47,291 nucleotides of DNA from Calditrichota bacterium (GTDB taxonomy: Bacteria > Calditrichota > Calditrichia > Calditrichales > Calditrichaceae), in the NCBI GenBank assembly GCA_013151275.1, contig JAADIP010000175.1, positions 1 to 47,291 of the forward strand. The letters run 5' to 3'. The position numbers were made by a program, and so were the translations under genes. Below the pieces are notes generated by a model. That model ran no database searches. It was not told the DNA's origin and was given only the letters and a program-made list of their open reading frames with translations. The stretch's first letter is position 1. Each line of letters begins with the position of its first letter. Positions 16,326-23,930 of this stretch are shown piece by piece.

Positions 16326-19292
16326 TTATCTATTGATACTAAACCCCAGCTCAATAAATCTGGGAGGGGTGTAAAAATAAGGATTGGCGAAATATTCCTG
16401 AACTTTTGAAATCTCCACATCCGGATCACCCTGACGATCGATTTGATTGACCCCCTGCAGCGTGTAATCGGGTTGACCGGTATCGGTGTAAACATTACGG
16501 GCATTTCGCATGTCTAAAAGATTGGTTATTGTTGCATATAAAGTCATGTTGTAATCATTAGGAAGATTAATCGTTTTTGATAAGCGTAAATCAAAATTAA
16601 GCGTCAGCGGTTTGCGGGCGCTGTTTTCGGTGAGTCCGACAAAGGTGCCCGAACCGGAAACCTCTCCGCGCGCAAAAGAAGGCGTGTAAGGAAAACCCGA
16701 CGCCAAAGCCCCGGTTAAAGTGGCGTTCCAACCTTTATTATTGTAATTAATCACCGTGTTGAGCGAATGGGTTTGATCCCAGTTTAAATAGACAAGGGTC
16801 AAGCGCGGCGCCCGATTGTCCAGAGCGTCGTAATAGGCGTCCTGCGGATTGGAAGAGGTTCCCTTGGCAACCATATAGGTGTAATCGAGATTGATGTTGA
16901 GATGGCGGTAATTAATTGTGCCGGAAAAAGTAAGACCCTTTGCCGTGGCGTTGTCCTTATTGATGTATTTAAAATACGTTATTCCGCGATAAGTATCGAT
17001 CGGAGGACTTATTCCCACCCAATCACGGATATCCCTGTAAAAACCGGTAACGTGAACATACAAACCATCACCCAGTTCCTGCTGAAGACCTATTTCGTAC
17101 ATCACCGAGCGTTCGGCGTTCAGGTCTGAGTTTCCAACCAAATTTTGCGAACCGGCGCCTTCCACCCAAAAATTCGGGTTGTCGTAAAGAAAGCGGAATT
17201 CGGGATTCTGGAAAAAATGACCGTAAGAAAAGTGAATAACGCCTTTTTCCGTAATGGGAAACGAAAAACCCAATCGCGGACTGATTTGGGATTTTGGCGA
17301 CGACTTTTTGTACCAGAATTTTCTCCGCTCCGCGATGCTGTATTTGACCAATTCGCTGTCGGGCACGCCGGGAGCGTAATTTTTGTAAATATGGTCAAAT
17401 TTAAAAGGATCGTAAATCTGCGGATCTTTGGGATCGGCAAGGATATTCCCGTTCGAGTTGAAATAATCGTACCTTATTCCGAGATTAACAATAAACTCCT
17501 TAAATTCGATCTTGTCCTGAATGTAAGCGGCAAATTCCCGCGGCTGGTAATTATAGTTCACATGAAAAGGAGAATTCACGCTCGGAATAATCGGTCGATA
17601 GGTATCTTCGGAAAATTGCAGAGTAAACCAGTTGTTGTTCAAATCATAAAAAACGGCGGACGCTCCCGCTTTAATCAAATGATTTTTCGTAACCTGACTG
17701 GTTATATCATACTTTAACGAATAGTAGTCAACTTTTTCCGCGCCGCGGTCCAACGGATTGCCAAAATAGGCAAAGTCGTTGGGATTTTGCGTTAAAGAAA
17801 TATCGTTGGCGTTTTCGCGTCCGAACACATACAATTCAAAATCGCTTGTTTTGTCCGGCATGTAGCGGTAATCAAAGGGATCTTTGTACAAATAATTTTT
17901 GTGCGATTTTTTGTACAAACTGCCCTTGAATTCATAAAAAGTGCTCGGCGATAAAACCTGCTTTAAAGAGAGAATATGCGTAAAAACATCGGTGTAGTAA
18001 TGTTTTCCGGCGTCGGGAACGTATTTGTAATTGTAGCCCGCAGTACTGAAATTATGATTTTTGTTCACGTACAAGCCGTAATTCATTTCCACGCTGTTGG
18101 AAAGCTTAAAGAATAATTTTAACTGTCCGCTGAAATTTTTATCCCAGCTTAAGGGGACTAATTTGTTGTCCGGCATTTTAAAGGTATGCAGCGTATCCAT
18201 TGCCGGGGTTCGGAATCCCCAGGGCATAAAATATCTTTTTCCGAAAGCGTATCCCGGACGATTTGTATATCTTGCCGAAACGAAATATTTTATCCGCTTG
18301 TCGGTTAAGGGAATGGGACCCGACAGGTTTAATTGAATATCCTGATGTTTCCACGGCTGATAATTTCTTAAATAGGGCTTTTTGGTTAAATAGGGTTTTT
18401 GCTTGTAAATTTTTTGGTAATCGGAGCCGTATTTTGAAAAATCGAAAATGATGGATTTATCCGATCTTACCAAAGCCCTTGCCGCGGCGTGCGCCCATTT
18501 TTCATTATTCATTACATAAAAAACGTTATCGTCAAGGCTAAAATAATCGCCGAAATAACCGGTAATATTCCATTTAAAACGGTCGCTTCCTTTTTTTGTG
18601 ACAATATTAATAACTCCGGATAACGCCTGACCGTACTCGGCGTTAAACGTTCCCGAAATGGTCTTCAACTCGTCAATAGCCTGATCGTCAACGCTGACGC
18701 CCCAACTGCGGTTAAGGGGATCGAGAATTTGCACGCCGTCAACCATGTAAGAGACCTCGGTTGAACGTCCGCCGCGAATGTGAATCTGATTATTGGCGTC
18801 TTTAACAATGCCCGCCTGTAACGAGATGATTTCGGTGACGGATCGAACGGGTAAAGCCTCGATTTTACGCGAATCGACCGAAACTTCGGTAGAGGTGAGA
18901 TCCTTTTGCACCCGCGCTTTTTCCGCAGTCACCTCTATTACCTCGCCCTCGATTGTTTCGGGCGAAAGACGAATATTGATATTTGTGGTCCGATCCGCGC
19001 TGACCGAAACTTCCTTGATCCGGTACTCCTTGTAACCGATCATCTGGGCTACAAGAGTGTAACTGCCCGGCGGAATGTTGATGATGTAATAATAACCTTC
19101 CAAATCAGTCGCTGCGCCGTAACTGGTATTCAAAAGATAGATATTCACCCCGGGAAGAGGTTCGCCGTTTTGCTGATCGACAACCGTTCCCGCGATTTTA
19201 CCCGTGGTTCCCGCGAAAATAAGAGAAATTAAAATTAAATGAACAGCGATGATTTTAACGAATAACTTCCAGCTTTTGTCGGATAGCGTCAT
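16326..19292 (-). CDS. TonB-dependent outer-membrane receptor
   Basis: 988 aa. A signal segment (about 1-28) is followed by a carboxypeptidase-regulatory-like beta-sandwich (about 30-118: GKIAGTVVDQQNGEPLPGVN and GYYYIINIPPGSYTLVAQ). The plug domain covers about 130-240 (SVTEIISLQAGIV, IHIRGGRSTEVSYMVDGV, ISGTFNAEYGQALSGVINIV), and a 22-strand barrel fills the rest (GKSFPITEKGVIHFSYGHFF-like strands, LTLNFDLRLSKTINLPND, terminal FIELGFSINR). It imports substrates with energy from TonB; manno-oligosaccharides are the likely substrate here. It resembles SusC in domain order but has no SusD partner in the window. GGAGG precedes the ATG by 4 nt. It begins a cluster with the PorV-like and 1200-aa proteins. 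Confidence 0.95.
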   Translation of the reverse strand: MTLSDKSWKLFVKIIAVHLILISLIFAGTTGKIAGTVVDQQNGEPLPGVNIYLLNTSYGAATDLEGYYYIINIPPGSYTLVAQMIGYKEYRIKEVSVSADRTTNINIRLSPETIEGEVIEVTAEKARVQKDLTSTEVSVDSRKIEALPVRSVTEIISLQAGIVKDANNQIHIRGGRSTEVSYMVDGVQILDPLNRSWGVSVDDQAIDELKTISGTFNAEYGQALSGVINIVTKKGSDRFKWNITGYFGDYFSLDDNVFYVMNNEKWAHAAARALVRSDKSIIFDFSKYGSDYQKIYKQKPYLTKKPYLRNYQPWKHQDIQLNLSGPIPLTDKRIKYFVSARYTNRPGYAFGKRYFMPWGFRTPAMDTLHTFKMPDNKLVPLSWDKNFSGQLKLFFKLSNSVEMNYGLYVNKNHNFSTAGYNYKYVPDAGKHYYTDVFTHILSLKQVLSPSTFYEFKGSLYKKSHKNYLYKDPFDYRYMPDKTSDFELYVFGRENANDISLTQNPNDFAYFGNPLDRGAEKVDYYSLKYDITSQVTKNHLIKAGASAVFYDLNNNWFTLQFSEDTYRPIIPSVNSPFHVNYNYQPREFAAYIQDKIEFKEFIVNLGIRYDYFNSNGNILADPKDPQIYDPFKFDHIYKNYAPGVPDSELVKYSIAERRKFWYKKSSPKSQISPRLGFSFPITEKGVIHFSYGHFFQNPEFRFLYDNPNFWVEGAGSQNLVGNSDLNAERSVMYEIGLQQELGDGLYVHVTGFYRDIRDWVGISPPIDTYRGITYFKYINKDNATAKGLTFSGTINYRHLNINLDYTYMVAKGTSSNPQDAYYDALDNRAPRLTLVYLNWDQTHSLNTVINYNNKGWNATLTGALASGFPYTPSFARGEVSGSGTFVGLTENSARKPLTLNFDLRLSKTINLPNDYNMTLYATITNLLDMRNARNVYTDTGQPDYTLQGVNQIDRQGDPDVEISKVQEYFANPYFYTPPRFIELGFSINR

Positions 19293-19367
19293 TGAACCTC
19301 CGCAATGCTCCGTTTGATCGAATATGATGAAAAACTTTGTCTTTGAAAATTTCCTGCGACGAATTTA

Positions 19368-19406
19368 AAAAAAGCAGAAGCCGGAAAAACCGCTTCTGCT
19401 TTTTTG
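19368..19406 (-). terminator. Rho-independent terminator downstream of the multi-CBM surface protein
   Basis: A 12-bp near-perfect stem (AAAAGCAGAAGC / GCTTCTGCTTTT) with a loop of about 10 nt, flanked by A-runs on one side and T-runs on the other, so it can work on both strands. On the minus strand it lies about 18 nt after the stop at 19424. It separates the lacI plus surface-protein transcript from the TonB receptor gene and may attenuate read-through. Confidence 0.85.
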
Positions 19407-19423
19407 TCAATAGTTCAAAATTC

Positions 19424-22390
19424 TTATTTCAACAATACCATTTTATGCGAAGCGGAGAACTCGCCGCCCCGGAATTTTAACAGGTAGATGCCCGAACTCA
19501 ACGTATTGCCGCGGTCATCTTTGCCGTCCCAGGTTACGGTATGCGTACCCGAAACCATCTTTTTATTGACCAGCGTTCTTACCTTTTGACCCAGAATGTT
19601 AAAAATTTCAACATGAACGTCCGTTGTTTTCGGAAGATCAAACCTGATGTTGGTGCTCGGGTTGAAAGGATTGGGATAATTATCGTAAAGTTTAAAAGAT
19701 CTAACCGTTCCGGCTACTTCGTCAACTGCGGTAGGTCCGTTAATAACTTCGAGCAATCCCCAACTGCTTGGTCTCAACCAGTCTTCGGTATTGCCGCCCA
19801 TTCCGCCCCATTGGGTAATCAACGTGCGTGATTCGTCTCCGTGGGAGGGATCCAAATCCGTGCCGTCGATGCGCAGCGGGAACAAAAAGCCGTCGGTTAC
19901 GTCGATGTTGCCGTCCAACGCCAGCGAATCAAGCGCAATACGAGCTTCGATAATATAGCCGTCTCCGGTAAAGCTCTGGAAGATTGTGCTTTCGAGTCCG
20001 GGGAAATCATATTTGGCGGAAGCGCTCTGCACCTCGCCCCAAACCGTAAAACTGATTCGATAATCGGCTGTGCCGGGGTTCATCACATCTTTGTAACCGT
20101 GGTAGGCTTTCAGGTTTCGCAAATCGTAAAAGCCCATATAAAATTCAAGCGCGTCGCCCATCCATGCCTGTCCGCCCACGATAGGATCGCTGCCGGTGGC
20201 GTTAAGGTCGTCATCGGTAACTTTTGCCGAAATGTAAAGGTAGTCGGCGTCAATCACAAAAATGGCATTCCACATCATATCGGTGGAATTGTAATCCCAG
20301 CCTTCTTCTTCCGGTCCGCCAGCGGATTCGGGTTTAATCTGATATTCCTTGTAAGGTTCAAATTCCGTATCCAATCCGTCGAGCACAAAAGAATCGGAAA
20401 AATTTTCAACATAATATGCTTTAGCCGTAGCGCTCGAGGTTAAGGTAACGGGACCAACTTTGGAATCATCGGTTAACGGCGTCTCTTCACCGTCGGGACC
20501 CACTGCGGTAACGGCAAAGTAAAGCGTGGTTGTTTCGGGTTCTTTGGTGAACGGACGGAAATTCCAGTATTCGGTACCGTGGGGAATATCTCTGGCAATT
20601 TGAATAACGCCTTCGTCGCTCAGGTCCGTAATCGGCGATTTACTCATATAAACTTTGTAGGTTTCGCTTCCGAGTTTATTGTCAACCCATTGAATGTGAA
20701 CAACCTGATAAGAAACCACCGCTGTTTCCACGGTATCGACCGCAGCGATAGTCTTGGGCGAAACGAGCGTGCCTTTGGGTTCTTCCACGCCGACAAGCGT
20801 AAAATTATCCCAATACACCGTGCCCGTCCAGGTGCTTGATTCCGACATATCATAAATCTGAATACCGACGGTGGCGCCGGCAAAAGGATTGACTTTGCCG
20901 TCATTTACCCGTGAAACAATATCGTACGAGATGGTAGTCCAGTCGCCGGGTTTAAATAATGTTGATCCCACTACGTATTTTTCTTCCGTCCATGACCAGG
21001 TGTCATGATCCTGAACAAAAATCGACAACTGCATGGTGGAATCCATGGGGAAATCGGCTGGCAGCCAGACGTCAACATCAATTTCGGTTGCGCCTGTATC
21101 GACACCCGCGGTATCCGCCCAGCCAAAATTTACATTACCGTTGGAAAAAGAAGCTTTTACATCCAGACTAAAATCCCAATCGGTCAGCAAAACGCCCTGC
21201 GTTCTTCCGGTTGGATCTTCGACGCGGGCAAGATTCGTAATCGCCTTATTCCATCCGGTGTTCGAAAATCCCTGAGTGCCTCCCGCTTCTTTTTCAAAAC
21301 CGGCAAAAACCCATTTTTTAGCGACTTCGGTGGATTGTAACAAAACGTTGTCAACATAAACAGTGCCGCTCCATGTTTTGGAGTCGCCTTTCAAATCCCA
21401 CGTTCCGAATTCCAATCCGAACTTTTGAATGGGACCGGCTGAAGCGTCCCAAGCCGAATTTAAAGCGTGAGCGGCTTTCATATCAAAATGAAGCGGATAC
21501 CAAACATCCTTGGGTATGTCGCCCGCGTAATATTTAAAATCAAGCCAGGTCCAGTCATTATCCTGCGCCCAGGTTTTAATTAAGATCGAATCCGGCGTAC
21601 CGGAAGGCAAATAGATGTACGTAGTAATCAACTGAGCGTTTCCCACATCAAGATTGGTTTTGGCGATGGCGCCCTTACTTTCCGTTGTGGCGGCGGCATC
21701 CAGAGAAAGAGCAAGAGAATTACCGTTAACTCCGGCGGGGTCGGTAGCCGTTGACAAATTGGTGATAAAATCGCCCCAAGCGATACCGTACCCGTCCGTG
21801 CCCGTTTCAAAATCGGCGACCGTAACCGGCAGAACACCCAAAAGGCTTACGTTATCGACATAGAAAGTTCCGGTGTAGGTTAAATCGTCTCCGGAAAGAT
21901 CCCATACTCCGAACTCAAGTCCCATTTTTTGAATAGGACCTTCGGCAACGTCAAAATCCGCGTTCATTGCGTGCGCCCGTTCAAGATCAAAACTAAGCGG
22001 ATACCAGACCTCTTTGGGAACATCGACGGCGTAGGTTTTAAAATCAAACCATGTCCAACTGTTATCCTGCGCCCAGACCTTGATTAAAATGCTGTCGGGA
22101 ACGCCGGCGGGTAAGTAAACAAAAAACGTAATCACTTTAGCGCCTGTGGCGTCAATGTTCGTTTTAGCGACCGCGCCTTTTGATTCGGAAGCGGAAGCGT
22201 CAAAATCCAGGGCAAGTACTCCGCCGCTCGTCCCGGTCGGATCCGCCGTCTGATAAACATTGGTAATGGCATTTCCCCATCCCACATCAAATCCGTCCGT
22301 ACCCGTCTCAAAATCTGCCACAACCTGCCCGAAAACAAAAGACAGGCTAAACAGAACAAAAAAGATTGGTAACAAAAATTTTGTGCGCAT
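19424..22390 (-). CDS. Non-catalytic multi-CBM surface protein with T9SS sorting domain
   Basis: 988 aa. Signal peptide (about 1-21, ending FVFGQ), then three tandem carbohydrate-binding beta-sandwich domains (about 22-187, 190-355 and 360-535), each beginning near ADFETGTDG/GFEKEAGG and ending SGTVYVDNVLL-type strands; the first two are very similar. An FN3-like domain follows (about 550-665, VSYQVVHIQWVDNK). A CBM9/DOMON-like domain comes next (about 668-880: AIFVIDADYLYISAKVTDDD, WMGDALEFYMG, GYIIEARIALDSL), then a T9SS type A tail (about 900-988, FKLYDNYPNPFNPSTNIRF, ending HKMVLLK). No glycosidase motif is visible, so it is probably a surface glycan-capture protein. The start has an ideal AAGGAGG 5 nt upstream. 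It lies 49 nt after lacI, suggesting co-transcription and high, regulated expression. Confidence 0.88.
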   Translation of the reverse strand: MRTKFLLPIFFVLFSLSFVFGQVVADFETGTDGFDVGWGNAITNVYQTADPTGTSGGVLALDFDASASESKGAVAKTNIDATGAKVITFFVYLPAGVPDSILIKVWAQDNSWTWFDFKTYAVDVPKEVWYPLSFDLERAHAMNADFDVAEGPIQKMGLEFGVWDLSGDDLTYTGTFYVDNVSLLGVLPVTVADFETGTDGYGIAWGDFITNLSTATDPAGVNGNSLALSLDAAATTESKGAIAKTNLDVGNAQLITTYIYLPSGTPDSILIKTWAQDNDWTWLDFKYYAGDIPKDVWYPLHFDMKAAHALNSAWDASAGPIQKFGLEFGTWDLKGDSKTWSGTVYVDNVLLQSTEVAKKWVFAGFEKEAGGTQGFSNTGWNKAITNLARVEDPTGRTQGVLLTDWDFSLDVKASFSNGNVNFGWADTAGVDTGATEIDVDVWLPADFPMDSTMQLSIFVQDHDTWSWTEEKYVVGSTLFKPGDWTTISYDIVSRVNDGKVNPFAGATVGIQIYDMSESSTWTGTVYWDNFTLVGVEEPKGTLVSPKTIAAVDTVETAVVSYQVVHIQWVDNKLGSETYKVYMSKSPITDLSDEGVIQIARDIPHGTEYWNFRPFTKEPETTTLYFAVTAVGPDGEETPLTDDSKVGPVTLTSSATAKAYYVENFSDSFVLDGLDTEFEPYKEYQIKPESAGGPEEEGWDYNSTDMMWNAIFVIDADYLYISAKVTDDDLNATGSDPIVGGQAWMGDALEFYMGFYDLRNLKAYHGYKDVMNPGTADYRISFTVWGEVQSASAKYDFPGLESTIFQSFTGDGYIIEARIALDSLALDGNIDVTDGFLFPLRIDGTDLDPSHGDESRTLITQWGGMGGNTEDWLRPSSWGLLEVINGPTAVDEVAGTVRSFKLYDNYPNPFNPSTNIRFDLPKTTDVHVEIFNILGQKVRTLVNKKMVSGTHTVTWDGKDDRGNTLSSGIYLLKFRGGEFSASHKMVLLK
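21325..22324 (-). repeat. Internal tandem duplication encoding two near-identical CBM domains
   Basis: The first two domains of the surface protein (about 165 residues each) share long stretches: ADFETGTDG, SKGAxAKTN, PDSILIKxWAQDN, and PIQKxGLEFGxWDL. The DNA is also similar (compare bases near 22051 and 21545). This is an intragenic duplication; the third domain (about 20785-21310) is more diverged. Confidence 0.8.
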
Positions 22391-22439
22391 AACGCCCTCC
22401 TTATAAATTAATGAGTATTTGAAATATATGTTATTACCA

Positions 22440-23438
22440 TCAAATAGTCTTCACAGAATCTCGTTCAACAAGCTTAGTCGGAACAAGCGTGGTTACAGGT
22501 CTGGTGAATTCGCCATTGATTTGTTGCAATAACAAGCGCACAGCTATGGAGCCCATTTCTTCTTTATAAACTCTGATGGTTGTTAATTGAGGAGTCGCCA
22601 TTCTTGCCAATTCAATATCGTCGAATCCGATAATCGAAACATCATCGGGGATTTGCAAGCCCGCTTCTTTTACAGCCTGATAACCGTAAATGGCATTAAT
22701 ATCATTCGCCGAAAAAATGGCTGTCGGAGGATTGTTCAGATTCAATAATTTTTTTGTGTGTCCGTAACCCTCTTCGAGATAACCGGTTTGAACAAGATTT
22801 TCGTCAAACTCGATATTGTGATATTCCAAAGCCTTTTTGTAACCCGTGAACCGCTGATAAAAACTCAACCGTTCCAATTGCCCGGAAATAAAGCCGATCC
22901 TTTTATGACCCTTCTGAATCAAATACTGGGTTGCCGTGTATGCCCCGTGTTCATTGTCGATCAACACCTGAGTTACATTTTCCACATATATTTTCGGATC
23001 GATCAGAACAACGGGCAACTCGATTTTTTTTATTCTCTCAATAAAATCTTTGCTGAAAACGCCCACAAGAATGGTCCCGTCCACCTTTTGATTAGCCAAA
23101 AGTTGCGGCACTGAGATATCGACCTGGTTGGGCAAAAGATGGAGAACAAGATTGTAATTATTGATCGCCAATTCTCCTTCGATTCCCTCCAAAACGCGGG
23201 AATAAAAAGGATTTAAGGAAAGCGGTTTTTCTTCGCGGCAGAAAATGACACCGGCGTTTTTGGTTTTGTTAAACAGAGTCTCTTTTTTAATCTTCGAGAT
23301 ATCATAATTTAACTCTTTGGCGATATCCAGAATTTTTCTGCGCGTTTCCTCGCTCACGTCGGCTCTTAAATTTAACGCCTTCGACACCGTAGAAACCGAG
23401 ACATTGGCAATTCGGGCAATATCTTTGATAGTAGGCAT
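22440..23438 (-). CDS. LacI/GalR-family transcriptional regulator
   Basis: 332 aa, the usual family length. The N-terminal helix-turn-helix is canonical: PTIKDIARIANVSVSTVSKA followed by NLRADVSEETRRKILDIA and the hinge helix ELNYDIS. The periplasmic-binding-protein-like sensor follows (about 60-332: GVIFCREEKP, GTILVGVF, PVVLIDPK, TQYLIQKGHKRIGFISGQ, PTAIFSANDINAIYGYQA, ISIIGFDDIELA-type segment). It is expected to bind a sugar and control the downstream mannan genes, acting as repressor or activator. GGAG lies 5 nt before the ATG. Two palindromes in the upstream gap are candidate operators, suggesting autoregulation. The identity of the inducer (mannobiose, mannose or Man-Glc) is unknown. 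Confidence 0.95.
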   Translation of the reverse strand: MPTIKDIARIANVSVSTVSKALNLRADVSEETRRKILDIAKELNYDISKIKKETLFNKTKNAGVIFCREEKPLSLNPFYSRVLEGIEGELAINNYNLVLHLLPNQVDISVPQLLANQKVDGTILVGVFSKDFIERIKKIELPVVLIDPKIYVENVTQVLIDNEHGAYTATQYLIQKGHKRIGFISGQLERLSFYQRFTGYKKALEYHNIEFDENLVQTGYLEEGYGHTKKLLNLNNPPTAIFSANDINAIYGYQAVKEAGLQIPDDVSIIGFDDIELARMATPQLTTIRVYKEEMGSIAVRLLLQQINGEFTRPVTTLVPTKLVERDSVKTI

Positions 23439-23479
23439 TGACTCTCCACGATAAATTTTCGAGTGTTTCGTTTTATTTA

Positions 23480-23490
23480 CGAAAGTTTCG
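23480..23490. promoter_or_regulatory. Candidate LacI-family operator, copy 1
   Basis: The palindrome CGAAAGTTTCG lies 42 nt upstream of the lacI start. Flanks extend the symmetry: TTTA on the left and GTAAA on the right. An identical copy lies 301 bp away. LacI-family operators are short palindromes of this kind; binding by this regulator is inferred. Confidence 0.5.
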
Positions 23491-23780
23491 GTAAAAATAT
23501 ATAGGATTTCCCCCGCAAGGTCAAATATTTTTTCGCATTAATCGATATTTTTAAAGCGGCAATTCTGATTCTTAACATTCTATTCTGTTGTTTTTTATTG
23601 CCTTAACATTTTCGTTTTTTTTCGTTTAATTGCAAAATATTTAAGCAACCTTACAAAGCGGAGCAAAGTCGTCCAAGCATCTTAAGGCGAGCCGATTGTC
23701 GGATAAGGGCAGAATAGTGATAAAGATTTATCGGATTGCTTCCCACAAAAGCGCAATTTACCGCTATTTAAGCCAATTGT

Positions 23781-23791
23781 CGAAAGTTTCG
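23781..23791. promoter_or_regulatory. Candidate LacI-family operator, copy 2
   Basis: Exact second copy of CGAAAGTTTCG, 301 bp start-to-start from copy 1 (about 29 helical turns), again followed by GTAAAA-type sequence. Two copies in one intergenic region allow DNA looping by a dimer-of-dimers regulator; this is inference. Confidence 0.45.
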
Positions 23792-23883
23792 TAAAACGGG
23801 TGCGGATTGTTTTTAAGGGAGGATTTTAAACCATGCCGGAATTCAAAACATCTGCTTTCAATTTAAGCGGGATAAAATTAAAG

Positions 23884-23911
23884 AAGCCGAAAGAAATCTT
23901 CCTCCGGCTTC
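23884..23911 (-). terminator. Probable terminator of the FadL/SGNH operon
   Basis: A 7-bp stem GAAGCCG / CGGCTTC with a 14-nt loop; on the minus strand it is followed by CTTTAATTTT. It lies about 20 nt after the stop at 23931. The long loop and broken T-run make it weaker than the other terminators here. Confidence 0.5.
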
Positions 23912-23930
23912 GGTTCGGGTTAAAAAAGAC

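Larger units (their letters stand above)
23439..23930. other. 492-bp gap: lacI control region and end of the FadL/SGNH operon
   Basis: Gene-free apart from a weak 43-codon plus-strand frame (23833-23964) with an AAGGGAGG site 10 nt upstream, which overlaps the end of the neighbouring gene and has no recognisable product. It contains the two palindromes listed separately and a hairpin at about 23884-23911. The remainder is AT-rich and probably carries the lacI promoter. Confidence 0.6.

Noticed and set aside
17145-17717. Plus-strand open frame of 190 codons
   Set aside because: Fully antisense to the TonB receptor barrel; composition is that of a shadow frame.
19841-20443. Plus-strand open frame of 200 codons
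   Set aside because: Antisense to the CBM9-like part of the surface protein; no start signals.
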